Assembly: GCA_022113835.1 (NCBI GenBank)
Contig: JAILWY010000010.1
Span: forward strand, 10,361,501 to 10,425,500
From: Atopsyche davidsoni
Lineage: Eukaryota; Arthropoda; Insecta; Trichoptera; Hydrobiosidae
Direction: 5' to 3'
Length of the DNA stretch: 64,000 nt
The first letter of the stretch is position 1. The number at the start of each line of letters is the position of its first letter. The position numbers and the translations under genes were made by a program. The notes below the pieces were generated by a model. It was not told the DNA's origin and ran no database searches. It saw only the letters and a program-made list of their open reading frames with translations. Of this stretch, positions 11,301 through 23,300 are shown piece by piece.

Positions 11301-14300
11301 TAGTAATTATAACTGTGCGTGAATTTAAAATACTGAGCATATTCGCATGTCATGACAATAAAATGGTATGGATTTTTTAATTAGGTCGATCTGCCTCTCA
11401 ATTTCCTTATCCGGTATAGTTTATGGTTTGTTATAGAGATTCGAAGTAAATAATAATTAATGCTTGTTACTCCTAACAATTGTTTTCTGATATTATTATC
11501 AAGTCATGTTATATGAATTGAAAATGGGGTAATTTGTGAGTAAAAATACAAATAAAAACGATACTCGTATTTCTTGAGAAAAAATCATAAAATCATTATT
11601 TAACAAAAAAATTGTAACAAGTAAATTGTTATTTTAAATAATAAACATTATGAAAATTAAATTCCGGAAATATTATCCGGACTAATATCGGTTTCAATGA
11701 AAAATAGGTGTAATTTATTTTCAACGAATGACGGAAGCAGCCTTTGCTCAAATGACATGAACGGCGAGTCCGTGAATTACACCAATAGTGGACACACGGA
11801 GAAGAGACACGTATGTCCGGGCTGTTACGTCTCCGGCAATTGCTTTATTGTATAGAGGAAAATTAAAGAATACTGCAGCAGAGGTATTTCCTAGAAAAAA
11901 ATTAAACCCTGTGAACTTATTTAATGGACTTTAAAAAACTCACTTATTTCACCGGATTCGAACAAGCAACCTGCACACGTAGTAACACAACTGACAATCG
12001 AACCCAAGCAAACTATGAAAAGCTTCTAAAATATAATGAAATTGCCAATGTGTAGGCTGGTTCAGGAACACTGCCTAATGCATCATGAGGTAGCTCGATA
12101 TTCAATTTTTATTTCTTTTAGTAGAAGTCAATTAAAATTTAATATATTACTGGTGTAAAATTTTGGCGTAGGTTTAATAATTCAACACTATATTTATTCA
12201 GAGTTTAAGCAGGCATTCATTTGATGTGAGCTTTTAGGCCGTTTCGTTGTAATGAAAGACGATATTAGCGAAATAATTTACTTTCGCATAGTTATATTCT
12301 CATCGTGACTTGTGTCGAGGCTTCCTTTATGCTAGCTCGGTTGTTAATTTCTCAGTGGAAAGGCCAAGTACGACAGTTATTTGAGTAAGTCTAACATGCA
12401 AGCGCTGGCACTAGTATAATTAATGTCTTTCAGTGGTAATTCAATATGAACACACACAAAATATATTTAAAGCAAGAATGAAAGCTTGCTTCATGTTTTC
12501 ATCATTATGCATTATAGATAATAAAATAGTTTTTATGCAAAAAGAGTTATTCCAATTTGACACCATGACTTCAGTCGTGATACTGCCATTCAAGCCCAAA
12601 AGTTCGACTCGCCTTCCCAAAATACATTACAAGAATAAGAATTATAAGAATGGATTCAATTTTACTTAGAATTTGTGGGTTTGTAAACACAAACGAAAGA
12701 AAATGCAAAATAAAATATCAATAGCCATGAGTATGCGTGAATTGCTATGATATGATATTTTGGACCATATTATGGGCTGTGCTTCTCGTGGACGGGGGAT
12801 TTTCATTTCACTATTTCATAGTAACACTAACAAAGAAAATCTAAATTTTAAATATATATTTAAATATTATTTTTTATGTTATCTTGTTCGATTCTTATGA
12901 GAGATGAAAAAATAAGAATCGTAAAAATAAGTTTACCGCGTGGGTACTGGTGGGCACACAATTAAAAGCAACGACGGCTGAACCACCCCGTGATATCTGT
13001 CTCCCAGATCAGTATGCACGGCAAACTGGCGTCTTCCACGGATCTCCTGCCAACCACGAACTGCCATTCACACCCGCCAGCCCCTCGCCAGAGTCGGCCG
13101 AGGCTTCAGTCGACTTTAGCGTGGACCGCGAACAGCAAGACACATTATCAGCCTGATAAGTGAGCACTCCCTCGCCCGTGTAATGTCGTAGCTTACAGAT
13201 TATATTAATTATTGCCGACATGTTTGTTCACGGTATAAAAGCTGGGGAGTCCAGCGACGAGTCGGATGAGGATGTGATGGATATGTTAATGGTAATTATC
13301 CATTTCTTATTGTGAAATTGATTGCTTTTCCATAAACTGTGAAGTGACTGTAAACAACATTAATAGAATGGTATTTTGATTATTTTACTATGGCAAGTTT
13401 GAATGGGCGTGGGATCACGTTGTCTAACTTTTATAAAAAAATAAGTGCAAGCTTAGTGCTGAAAAATAAAGTGGAAAATAATTTTAAAAAATTCGGGAAA
13501 ATGGGTTTAAAATGAAAATAGTAGATTATTTGATTAAATAATGATACAAATACTTACGAAGATCGATAATTATCATTATCTTGGTGTCTTAGTTAAGTAC
13601 ATTGATTTAAATTCTTGAATGTCTACGTCTACGTGTTACTTACGATACGATAAATAATAATAATAAATTATTTATATAAATATATTATTTTTAATCACGT
13701 GATGTGTTTTTAAAATAGATTTACTTATCGTAAGTGTCTAAAACGATACTTTTATAAAAAAGCTCGCAAAAGCTTCGAGTAGGCACGTGTTGCTCTATGC
13801 TAAGACTAATAGTCCCTAAAAGTGTTTTTGACAGTGTTTTTTTTAAGAATTTGTCTTACAGAATGCATTTTTTTTAGCTGTAAGAATAGGATAAATCAGA
13901 ATACATAATTTTTATTATAACTTTTTTATTTGGCAATGATTTAGCTACGCAACATTTCGGATAATCAAACAATATTGTTAAGGTTTAAAAAAGATTTCAT
14001 AAAATACCGAACCACGATTTTTTTTCTTTATTTTAAACTAAATATTATATAATGTTATTTTGATAATATTAAACCGTATAATGTTAATTGATATTATTTT
14101 TTTATTGATTATTTTATATGAGCAACTTATTAAAAACAGCGAGTCTTTTATTAAATGACTAGAAATGTAGCCCGTCATAAAATGACGTATTCGATGAACT
14201 ATGCAATAGTGTTTGAACATATACAATAGGCTGACAATAGGCGTGACGACAGTATCAAAGAATCAAAGAAATAATCATTTTAAGGGAAAATACATATTAA

Positions 14301-17300
14301 AAGGATTTAAAAAACTGATTTAGTTTTATTTAAAAATCTAAGATTAATAAGATTTTCAACAAATTAAAAGGTTAAAATACTGCAATCGGCCATTTTGACT
14401 GAAACACCAATCACAGCGCATGACGTCATACCCCTGTAAACAACTCTATGGTATTCAAATTGGTCTATGGTCTTCAATGCAAACACAATGGCACGCCAGT
14501 TGACAATGATAGTTAATAGGAGGCGTGACGTCAGAGCGGACGCGATGACACCTGCGAGCGTTTTCGCGCACTTTTGAAAAAATATTATAAAAATGGCTTT
14601 AAACTTCGTTAAACTCTAGTTTTTTACCGAAATAAAGTTTTTTTCGTAAATAGTAAACGTGTACCCCCATTATGGAAGAGGATTTGAAAATCTTTCGTCA
14701 TGCCTATTAGATGAATATTTTGTACACATATTTTTTTAATAACCGGATATTAATTTTGAAAGCAATGCCATTCTAGGAAATATCACATTTCGTGTCACAA
14801 ACATCGAATCACTTTCACTGCACTGTTCTTTATTAGATGCAGTCTTTATCACGTTAAATTGTGCTATTCTTTTTTAATTACGTTTGCTATGCTTAGACGG
14901 TGTTATTTTTTTAGGAGGCATTTAAAGTTATTAATGATGTGATTAATAATTTCTAACGCAACTAAAAATTAAAATTGGTACTTGTGTCAAGCTGACATAA
15001 ACTGTAAATTTCTTAGAAGCATCATGTTCGCGCCGATCCGCAGCATGCGTGGATCCCGCTGAGTCGTAAATTCAGCCCACACATGTACGATCTTCGGCTC
15101 GTTACTCGACCGGGATTAATGGTCGTTATCCTTTACTTTAAGGTTATGATGCACGTCTCGTTCTTCAATAAAATTCGGATTTTATGATTTCCGTTTTTAT
15201 TACAATATAAATATCACATAACAATCAGAGAATAGGGAAGAACTGAGAATAGAGAGAAATAGAGAGAAAAAGAGAGAATGAGCTGCAGGCCAGCCCGCTC
15301 TTTTATACGCCACTGCCCCCCCCTCTCTAGGCCATAAATTCGCCGTCATATGACTCATATGTCACATGGCTCGCAAAACAGTTCCCTGAGCTATCACCAC
15401 TTTGATAGCTCATACATAGATGGTGGTACCATCCTTAAAATCGTACATACTTCCCCCCAAGAAATCACTATCTCATAGTTTTTTCTTCCTTAATCGACAT
15501 TACATCCGCGTTATTTCATAAATCATAAAGCTTAACCTAACATGGAAAATAAATTACAAAGTCAAAACGATAATCACTAAAACCGTGGTCCCTTTTCCAC
15601 TTAGGAGTCCATTCCGTGGTCTCTAATCCATCCTGAATTTCACTGAGTGCATCAGCACCTGATTTATAAACACTTGTCATCTTTGATGACGTTCACTGTT
15701 TGTTTCACTTTAAAGTTATTTCGTTACGTTATTTCGTAATCATAAAGCTTAACCTAACATGAAATAAATTACAAAAGTAAAATAAATCTAAAACTGTGGT
15801 CCCTTTTCCACTTATGAGTCTCCAATCCCTCTTGGATTGCACTGAGTGCATCAGCACTGATTTATAAACACTTGTCATTTTTGATGACATTCACTTTAGA
15901 GTTTTCTTCCACTGACTTGTTTTCTACGTCGTCCATTGGCAACAAAACAACTCTGTTGACTGCTCGTGTAGTACTCCCCTTGGCTGTGCGAATATCAACT
16001 ACTCGCACACAGCCGTCTGCTCTTGGATGTAGGCTCGTGACACGCCCCATCGGCCAGTGTAGTGGCTGAACGTTGTCTTCCTTCAGGATGACCAAGTCCC
16101 CCTGCTGGATCTCTCGTCTCCCCTTGTTGGTCCATTTGGACCGCTCCTGTAGTTGTCCCAAATACTCCGTTTCCATCGATTCCAAAAACAAAAAATCATG
16201 TGTGTAAACATTTTGTATCGATCTTGTCGATTGAAAGATGTCTCCCGTACGTCTTTTTGCGGCGTGCTTACTAGTGACGTACCGATCAGGAATGGGCTGG
16301 TGTTAAGGAAAGGAGGTCGGAAACTTCCTAATGATTTTTCTATAATACTTAAAATTTCAACTAAATCCGATTTTAATTTTTTCGCTTGTTCAATGGTGTC
16401 AGTTCCCGTAATTAACTTGTCTACGTAGAATGAATTTAAAATTACCTGAACCTTGTAGTTGTACTTACGTACAACGTGCGGTGTACAAACAGTTAACTGT
16501 TTGTACGCCGCATGACGAGGTAAAGATGATACGATCTCATCTTCACTGGGAGGGTCGCACTCCAGCAAATGTCCTAACCTGAATATTGAATATTCTACTC
16601 TCCTTTTATTATCTTGAGTCCGAAGTTCTAAGTCGAGAAATCTTTTTCTAACCGCAAGATATGTTTCTCTTAAATTTCGACTTTTTTCCTTTAATGAAAA
16701 ATGTCGCTTTGCTGGCGCCACTACACATGATGAACCGTCATCTTGTTTTGACACCGCTTCCGTTTCCTGCGGTCGTTCTAACCTGACGACGCAGTCTTTT
16801 TGAGATGGCGCTCGGCCCATCTCTCTGGCCTTCCTCTGAAAGCCGTTCTGCGATCGTTCCAACTTGACAACGCAGTCCCCTTTCTCAACTCCAGGACATA
16901 ATCCTGGCTGCGGTCGCTCTAACTTGACGACGCGGTTCCCTTCCTCAACTCCAGGAAATAATCCTGGTTGCGGTCGCTCTAACTTGACGACGCGGTTCCC
17001 TTCCTCAACTCCAGGAAATAATCCTGGCTGCGGTCGCTCTAACTTGACGACTCGGTTCCCTTCCTCAACTCCAGAAACTAATCCTGGCTGCGGTCGCTCT
17101 AACTTGACGACGCGGTTCCCTTCCTCAACTCCAGAAACTAATCCTGGCTGCGATCGCTCTAACTTGACGACTCGGTTCCCTTCCTCAACTCCAGGAAATA
17201 ATCCTGGCTGCGATCGCTCTAACTTGACGACGCGGTTCCCTTCCTCAACTCCAGGAAATAATCCTGGCTGCGATCGCTCTAACTTGACGACGCGGTTCCC

Positions 17301-20300
17301 TTCCTCAACTCCAGGAAATAATCCTGGTTGCGGTCGCTCTAACTTGACGACGCGGTTCCCTTCCTCAACTCCAGGAAATAATCCTGGCTGCGGTCGCTCT
17401 AACTTGACGACGCGGTTCCCTTCCTCAACTCCAGGAAATAATCTTGGCTGCGGTCGCTCTAACTTGACGACGCGGTTCCCTTCCTCAACTCCAGGAAATA
17501 ATCCTGGCTGCGGTCGCTCTAACTTGACGACTCGGTTCCCTTCCTCAACTCCAGGAAATAATCCTGGCTGCGGTCGCTCTAACTTGACGACGCGGTTCCC
17601 TTCCTCAACTCCAGGAAATAATCCTGGCTGCGGTCGCTCTAACTTGACGACCGCCTTCACACCGGTTATTCCTTTAACTGGTGGCTCTAATCCTTTAAAT
17701 CTCTTCTTCCCTAACGCTATTGTATCATAGTACGCGGCATCAATTGTTTCCCATTCGTCATCGTCAACACCTGAGATTGACTCTATTTTCGATTGTATCT
17801 TATAGATCTCCTCGTAACATTCTTCCATTTTTTTCAATCTTAAAGGTATTTGTGCTAGGCTACTGGATTCTGAAGCGAAGTAACTACCACAACTCGTTAT
17901 TTGGCCCATAATACATCTTCGCTTCATTATGAGTTCTTTTAATTCCGCCATTTTTAAAATTGACAAATGAATCCGTTATTATTTTAATAATCACCGAGTC
18001 CTTTACTTTATTTTTACTTAATTTCCGTTATATTAGTTATTTATGTTCCAACTAATATAATATTTTTTAAAAAATAATATAATAAAAAATTTGAATTTTG
18101 CCACGATTTTTTACGCGAACGTCATCTGTGTTCTAATTATGACATTTCTTCCACCAAAAGCATTGATCCAAATAAATATCTACACGTGCTCCACGTGTTC
18201 TACCTACTTACTTTGTAACATTTAAAATTATCGACGAGAGACGAACATATACATTTTAACCTTAAAACTTTTTAAAACAATAAATTCAACTGTAACGACG
18301 TGCACTTGTTCAAAAAACTATCACCTACCTACTGATTACAAAAAACTAATGACGGGAAGTCCGATGCTGACAATAATGAGATTGCATTATTTCCGATGAT
18401 AGGACGTGATACAAGGAGATCGGTACTCACGTTCAGTTCGACTTCCACTCGTCTGGCTCCTGGTGATGACTCGTCTGATCATGATGTGTGCACTGCGCTG
18501 CTCCGGTCACGATGTCTTGTTTCGGGACATCCTGATCCAGTTACAAACTGTTCCAACATCCAGGTTTCGAAGGACCATGTTCGCGCCGATCCGCAGCATG
18601 CGTGGATCCCGCTGAGTCGTAAATTCAGCCCACACATGTACGATCTTCGGCTCGTTACTCGACCGGGATTAATGGTCGTTATCCTTTACTTTAAGGTTAT
18701 GATGCACGTCTCGTTCTTCAATAAAATTCGGATTTTATGATTTCCGTTTTTATTACAATATAAATATCACATAACAATCAGAGAATAGGGAAGAACTGAG
18801 AATAGAGAGAAATAGAGAGAAAAAGAGAATGAGCTGCAGGCCAGCCCGCTCTTTTATACGCCACTGCCCCCCCCTCTCTAGGCCATAAATTCGCCGTCAT
18901 ATGACTCATATGTCACATGGCTCGCAAAACAGTTCCCTGAGCTATCACCACTTTGATAGCTCATACATAGATGGTGGTACCATCCTTAAAATCGTACACA
19001 TCATATTTTGTTTTTTTGTAAAAATTCTAAATTTGAAATTCTCGGTGTGAACAACAGAATCATATAATTCGTACATAAAGCATATTTTATAGTTTAATTC
19101 AATTAGTTTATGAATGAAAATATTATCCTATCGTCTTGAAATTCGGCACATAACTGCGAAAAATCTCACTGAACTTGCGTGCAAAAAATCAGCGTTGTAT
19201 CTTTTAAGATATTCTATAGAGAACCCAAAAATAAAACATACACACACACATACCCACCCACACACAATGGCTATTATTATAGTAGATTTTTATGTATTGA
19301 TTTTATTGAATATAAAAATAACTGGATGGTCGGCTTTCTTTTATAGAATTTCATTAATTTTATATTACATTAGAAGAATAATAGCCATATTTATCGAAAA
19401 TTGCCTAAACTAGAGCGTCATCTGTTTTTTTTTCACCATAAGAGCAGAAAACAATCCACGCCTCAAAATACCGATCACTAGAAGAACATGATATGATATG
19501 CGTCTCTTCTGAGGGAAATCGCACGCCTTTCTTTTGGGGTTTCTTTCGTGAAAATTCTTTCTAACTTCTCTTCAAGTGGGCTCATCTCGTGTCTCACTTT
19601 TGTTGTCTGTAGCAGGAGTTTGAATTTCCAAACTAAGGAATAAATGTCGATGACTCTGTCCAAAAACTTAATGAGTCAACATATAGCAAGATGAACTCCA
19701 TCTGTTAGATTTCTGGTCTAGCCAAAGCACGCGTGTATAATGAATGACTATCTGTGATTCAGAAACGTCGGGAAGAATGTGAGCGCAAGGCGCGGAGGGG
19801 GGAGATGGACCCGCGGCTGGAGTTCACCTTCCAGCTGCTCATCGATGGCACCGGCCTGCCCCGACACGAGATCATGGATCATGTCTTTGAGGGGAACATG
19901 GTGAGTGTGAGCAAGTGCCTGTTTCCAGATTACCCTGAGCAAGCAATGCGCCTATAAATAAATATATATATAGTATATCGGGATATTTTTATGCTATTTT
20001 CTTGCACTGGAAACCAAGCGCCAATTTATCTGAACACTTTTCCGTAAGGTATAGTAAATTAAATATTTCGATTGAATAATCAAAAATTATCTAATTATAT
20101 TTATAATTAGATAATTTTTATATTTATTAATTATATTTATAAAAAACAAGCAAAAACAATGCAGATTTATATATTATTTGTTCAAATAAATTAAAAATTA
20201 AATAAGCTTTGACATAACGATTAATTATTTCTTTGTAAAATATATATATTTTTTTAATTTTCCTTATTTTACGTAAATATTCTTACATTTTCATACAATT

Positions 20301-23300
20301 CAATAAAACGTATTAAATCGAGAAAATTCTTGTCGGTATATGTGTGAAGCCTACTGTAAAGCAAATGTTAATATAAATTGGATTGTACCCAGTTGGACGA
20401 AATCAATCAGCTATTCCTACCCCATATGCGCAACAAGCTGATATGGTTTTACCAAGAGATGGAAGAACCGGAACCTCCGACGCTAGCGGACGCGGCCAAG
20501 GCGTCGGGCAGTCGAGTCCAGCAGACCAAGGCCGATGCCGCGCCCCCCGCGCCCCCAAAGAAGAAGCTCTTTCTCTCTGACGGCTGGGATTTCCCCTTTA
20601 CGGGGGTCTGTCTCTACATGTTCCGGATCAGCATCAGCAAGCAACTGCCCGAGGAAGGCTTTCAGAAAGATTTGTAAGTTTTGTATTTGCGATTATTTTA
20701 ATGATAACGCTGCGGAGGTTTTTCTGCGAATTGGCGCAAATAAGTTATATTCTATGATTTTCTGGCATACAACAAGGCAGGTGCCGGATATGTATGAAGA
20801 CAAAAATAGCCAAAATTGTCTCTGATCGCATGTAACCGTTGCTACTTCGATCACATTTTCCGTGTTTCTAAAACAGAAGAGATTATCTCTCGCTCGTGGA
20901 ATAATTATAGTATTATTGGCGAATTTCGTATTATTGCCATTTACAAGTATCGCATGTGAATTTTTTTTATGTTACTAACCTATATTATTTCACCGCTGTT
21001 GCACAGTATTAACCAATATAAGATATTGGACGGCTCGTGTGTCCTGATAGACAACAACAATATTTCATTTACTGCAGGTTTTGTGGTATTTTGGATGCGA
21101 GGATGGTGGGAATGGTGACTGGCATAGAGAGGATTATGGAGTGTGTATACATGGAGGCCTTGGCACACCCTAATTCTGAAGGGGAAGATGAAGAAGGCAA
21201 GTGCCCAATGGTTAAAAATCAGCTTTTGCCTGGATTGCGGTCATTCTGCAGTGCTCTTAAAGGTACCTGCAAACGTCTATTGATGATTTTTAAATATAAA
21301 GTATCTGTCCATATATCACTCACCTTTCTAAAAATCAACTCATATTACTAGATCAACAAATATAATCCCATTCAAAATGTTAAAAACTCTGGGAACTAGT
21401 AGTGTGCGGTGGAGGTTGAGAGAACATTGCTGATAATATGGCTTTTATGATAACCGAAGTATACTGTAAAAGCGTATTATAAGTTAGCCTTTTATATGTT
21501 AGTGAACTAAGGTTCTCAAGTACTAAGCAGTGCCATTTCTGATTTCTTGTAGCCGATTTTTTAAAACAAAACACCACATGCATTAAGTCAGAAATGACGT
21601 GGTCTGATGTTCACTAACCATTTTCTTTTAGCATTTCACACATTAGATGTCTTTATAACAAGCCAATTATTAAAAAAATATTTTTTAATTATATTTAATT
21701 AGTTTGTGAAGAAGTGTGCGATGAAAAAAATCTATTTGATGATGGACAAGTTCTCACAAAGCACTTGGAAACTCCAGAGAGTATTAAACTCATGGCAAAG
21801 AAACCAGAAGAAGTGGCGATTCTTGAAGAGCGAGTGCTGGTTTGGATTAAGCGAGTCATGGAGGTAAATTATTCTAAATGGCTCTGCAATATTCAATATA
21901 ATATCTGGTTTTTTAAAAATGATTAAGATTTAAATTTTATATAGGTATTGATGGAGAGTGAGCAATTGCGCCGTGAAGTAGATTCAAGTGGCCCCCAAGA
22001 TGAGCTGGAGTATTGGAAAAAAAGAGGAGCACAATTTTCTCAATTAGTTTCATATCTTCAGGTACAATATCTTTTCAATGAAGTTTTTATAATGAATAGG
22101 TGTGTGATCACAATATTTAATCTTAGGATTTACTTAAATGTGAAAAATCTATAATAATAATATCCATTGTGTGTATGTATGTTTCATTTTTTTCATTTTT
22201 TGGTTCTCTATAGAATATCTTAAAAGATACATTTTCATTGATAAACTAATTTAATAAAACTATAAAATATGCTTTAGCGAGTTTCAATATGTACGAATTA
22301 TAGGATTCTGTTGTTTTCCAAAAAACAAATTTTGATGCTTCTTAGAAATTTCCAGCATGACACAAGTACCAATTTTTTTTTTTTTTTTATCGAAATTGCG
22401 TTAGAAATTATTAATTACATCATTAATAACTCAAAATGCCTACAAAAAAAATAACACCGTCTACGCACAGCAAACGTAATTCAAAAAGAATTGCACAATT
22501 GAATGTGATAAAGAACAGTGAGGTGAAAGTGATGCGTTGTTTGTGACACAAAATGTGACAGAAATGTCAAGCAATGAATTGGAAGGAAAATGTGAGCAGC
22601 GTCTTCTTAAAATTCAAGTACTATTCGAGTATTCAGCCAAACCCAAAATTAAAGACCCAAAGTGAAATCATAACTACAAGAAAAATAAAAATATTCTTTT
22701 GTATTACCCAATAAAAAAGTTGCTAGCTGATTGTCACATTATATGTTGTAATTTCAGGAACCGGAAGTTCAGATGACTCTTGCATGTCTGCAGATGGCAC
22801 AATCTAAGGTAATGAAGTTGTGGAAGGAGACAGATCATAAGATGACCTTCTGCTTTAATGAGGCCCGTGACAATGCCAAGTTCATCCAGGCTATGGAGAA
22901 GTGCTGTCATTCCTTGTATTTGGATGACCCTATCCGCATGAAGGACTCCATACTGAACCTTTTGCAGACTGTCAGGCTTATACATAGTGTATCACAGTTT
23001 TATAATACATCAGAAAGAACATCATCGTTAATGGTCAAGGTGAGAACAATTTAGTTTAACCGTTACTGAAAATTTAAGATTTTTAAATACTTTTTACTTT
23101 TCTTATGCATGGACAGAAATAAAACTAAGTATGTAAAGAGTAGATTTTACAGTGATTGACTTTTCTAATATCCGATGTAGCATATTTTGATTATTATTAT
23201 CATAAATATATTGAACAGAACACTTTCATTAACTTTAGTAATTAATATTAATGAATAACTACTTTACACCATATGTATCCTCCATAACTACATTATTAAT

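Larger units (their letters stand above)
15025..18998 (-). mobile_element. BEL/Pao LTR retrotransposon, internally deleted, recent insertion
   Basis: Two LTRs of 423 and 421 bp (TG...CA) bound a 3,974 bp element on the minus strand. A 5 bp target duplication, CATCA, is intact at 15020-15024 and 18999-19003. A polypurine tract (CTTGGGGGGAAGTA on the minus strand) borders the 3' LTR and a TGGTCCTTCGAAACC primer-binding site borders the 5' LTR. The coding part keeps a gag-like start, a short piece of reverse transcriptase and the end of integrase, so it is a deletion derivative that would need a helper element. The LTRs differ only by one GA indel as far as I can see, which means a very young insertion. 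Confidence 0.92.
14159..19286 (-). mobile_element. Helitron, non-autonomous copy A, split by a BEL/Pao element
   Basis: On the minus strand the element begins with TCTACTATAATAATAGCC (19286) and ends in a hairpin-bearing tail, then CATTTCTAG at 14159, the CTRR end of Helitrons. It sits between a host A (14158) and T (19287), the usual AT target. Its terminal segments match copy B at 36810-38051. A BEL/Pao element occupies 15025-18998, so the Helitron itself is about 1.15 kb. It lies in the dynein intron between 13291 and 19763. A segment at 14373-14640 with two TGACGTCA sites is not shared with copy B. Confidence 0.8.

Noticed and set aside
11950..12010. Possible tRNA or SINE head on the minus strand (GTTCGAATCC)
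   Set aside because: Only a B box is recognisable; no cloverleaf can be formed.
12950..13221. Open frames on both strands just before the dynein exon at 13199
   Set aside because: The plus frame stops before the only donor-like site and the minus frame is its shadow. The GC-rich block is more likely regulatory or untranslated.
16864..17730. Long plus-strand open frame of 288 codons with 20-residue repeats
   Set aside because: It is the antisense of the in-frame 60 bp repeat. A repeat period divisible by three keeps several frames open. The minus-strand frame has recognisable gag, RT and integrase parts.
21007..21077. Apparent extra dynein exon ([18 protein letters not shown]) with a frameshift to the next block
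   Set aside because: Joining 20673 directly to 21078 gives [12 protein letters not shown] in phase and matches the family, so this stretch is the end of the intron and there is no frameshift.
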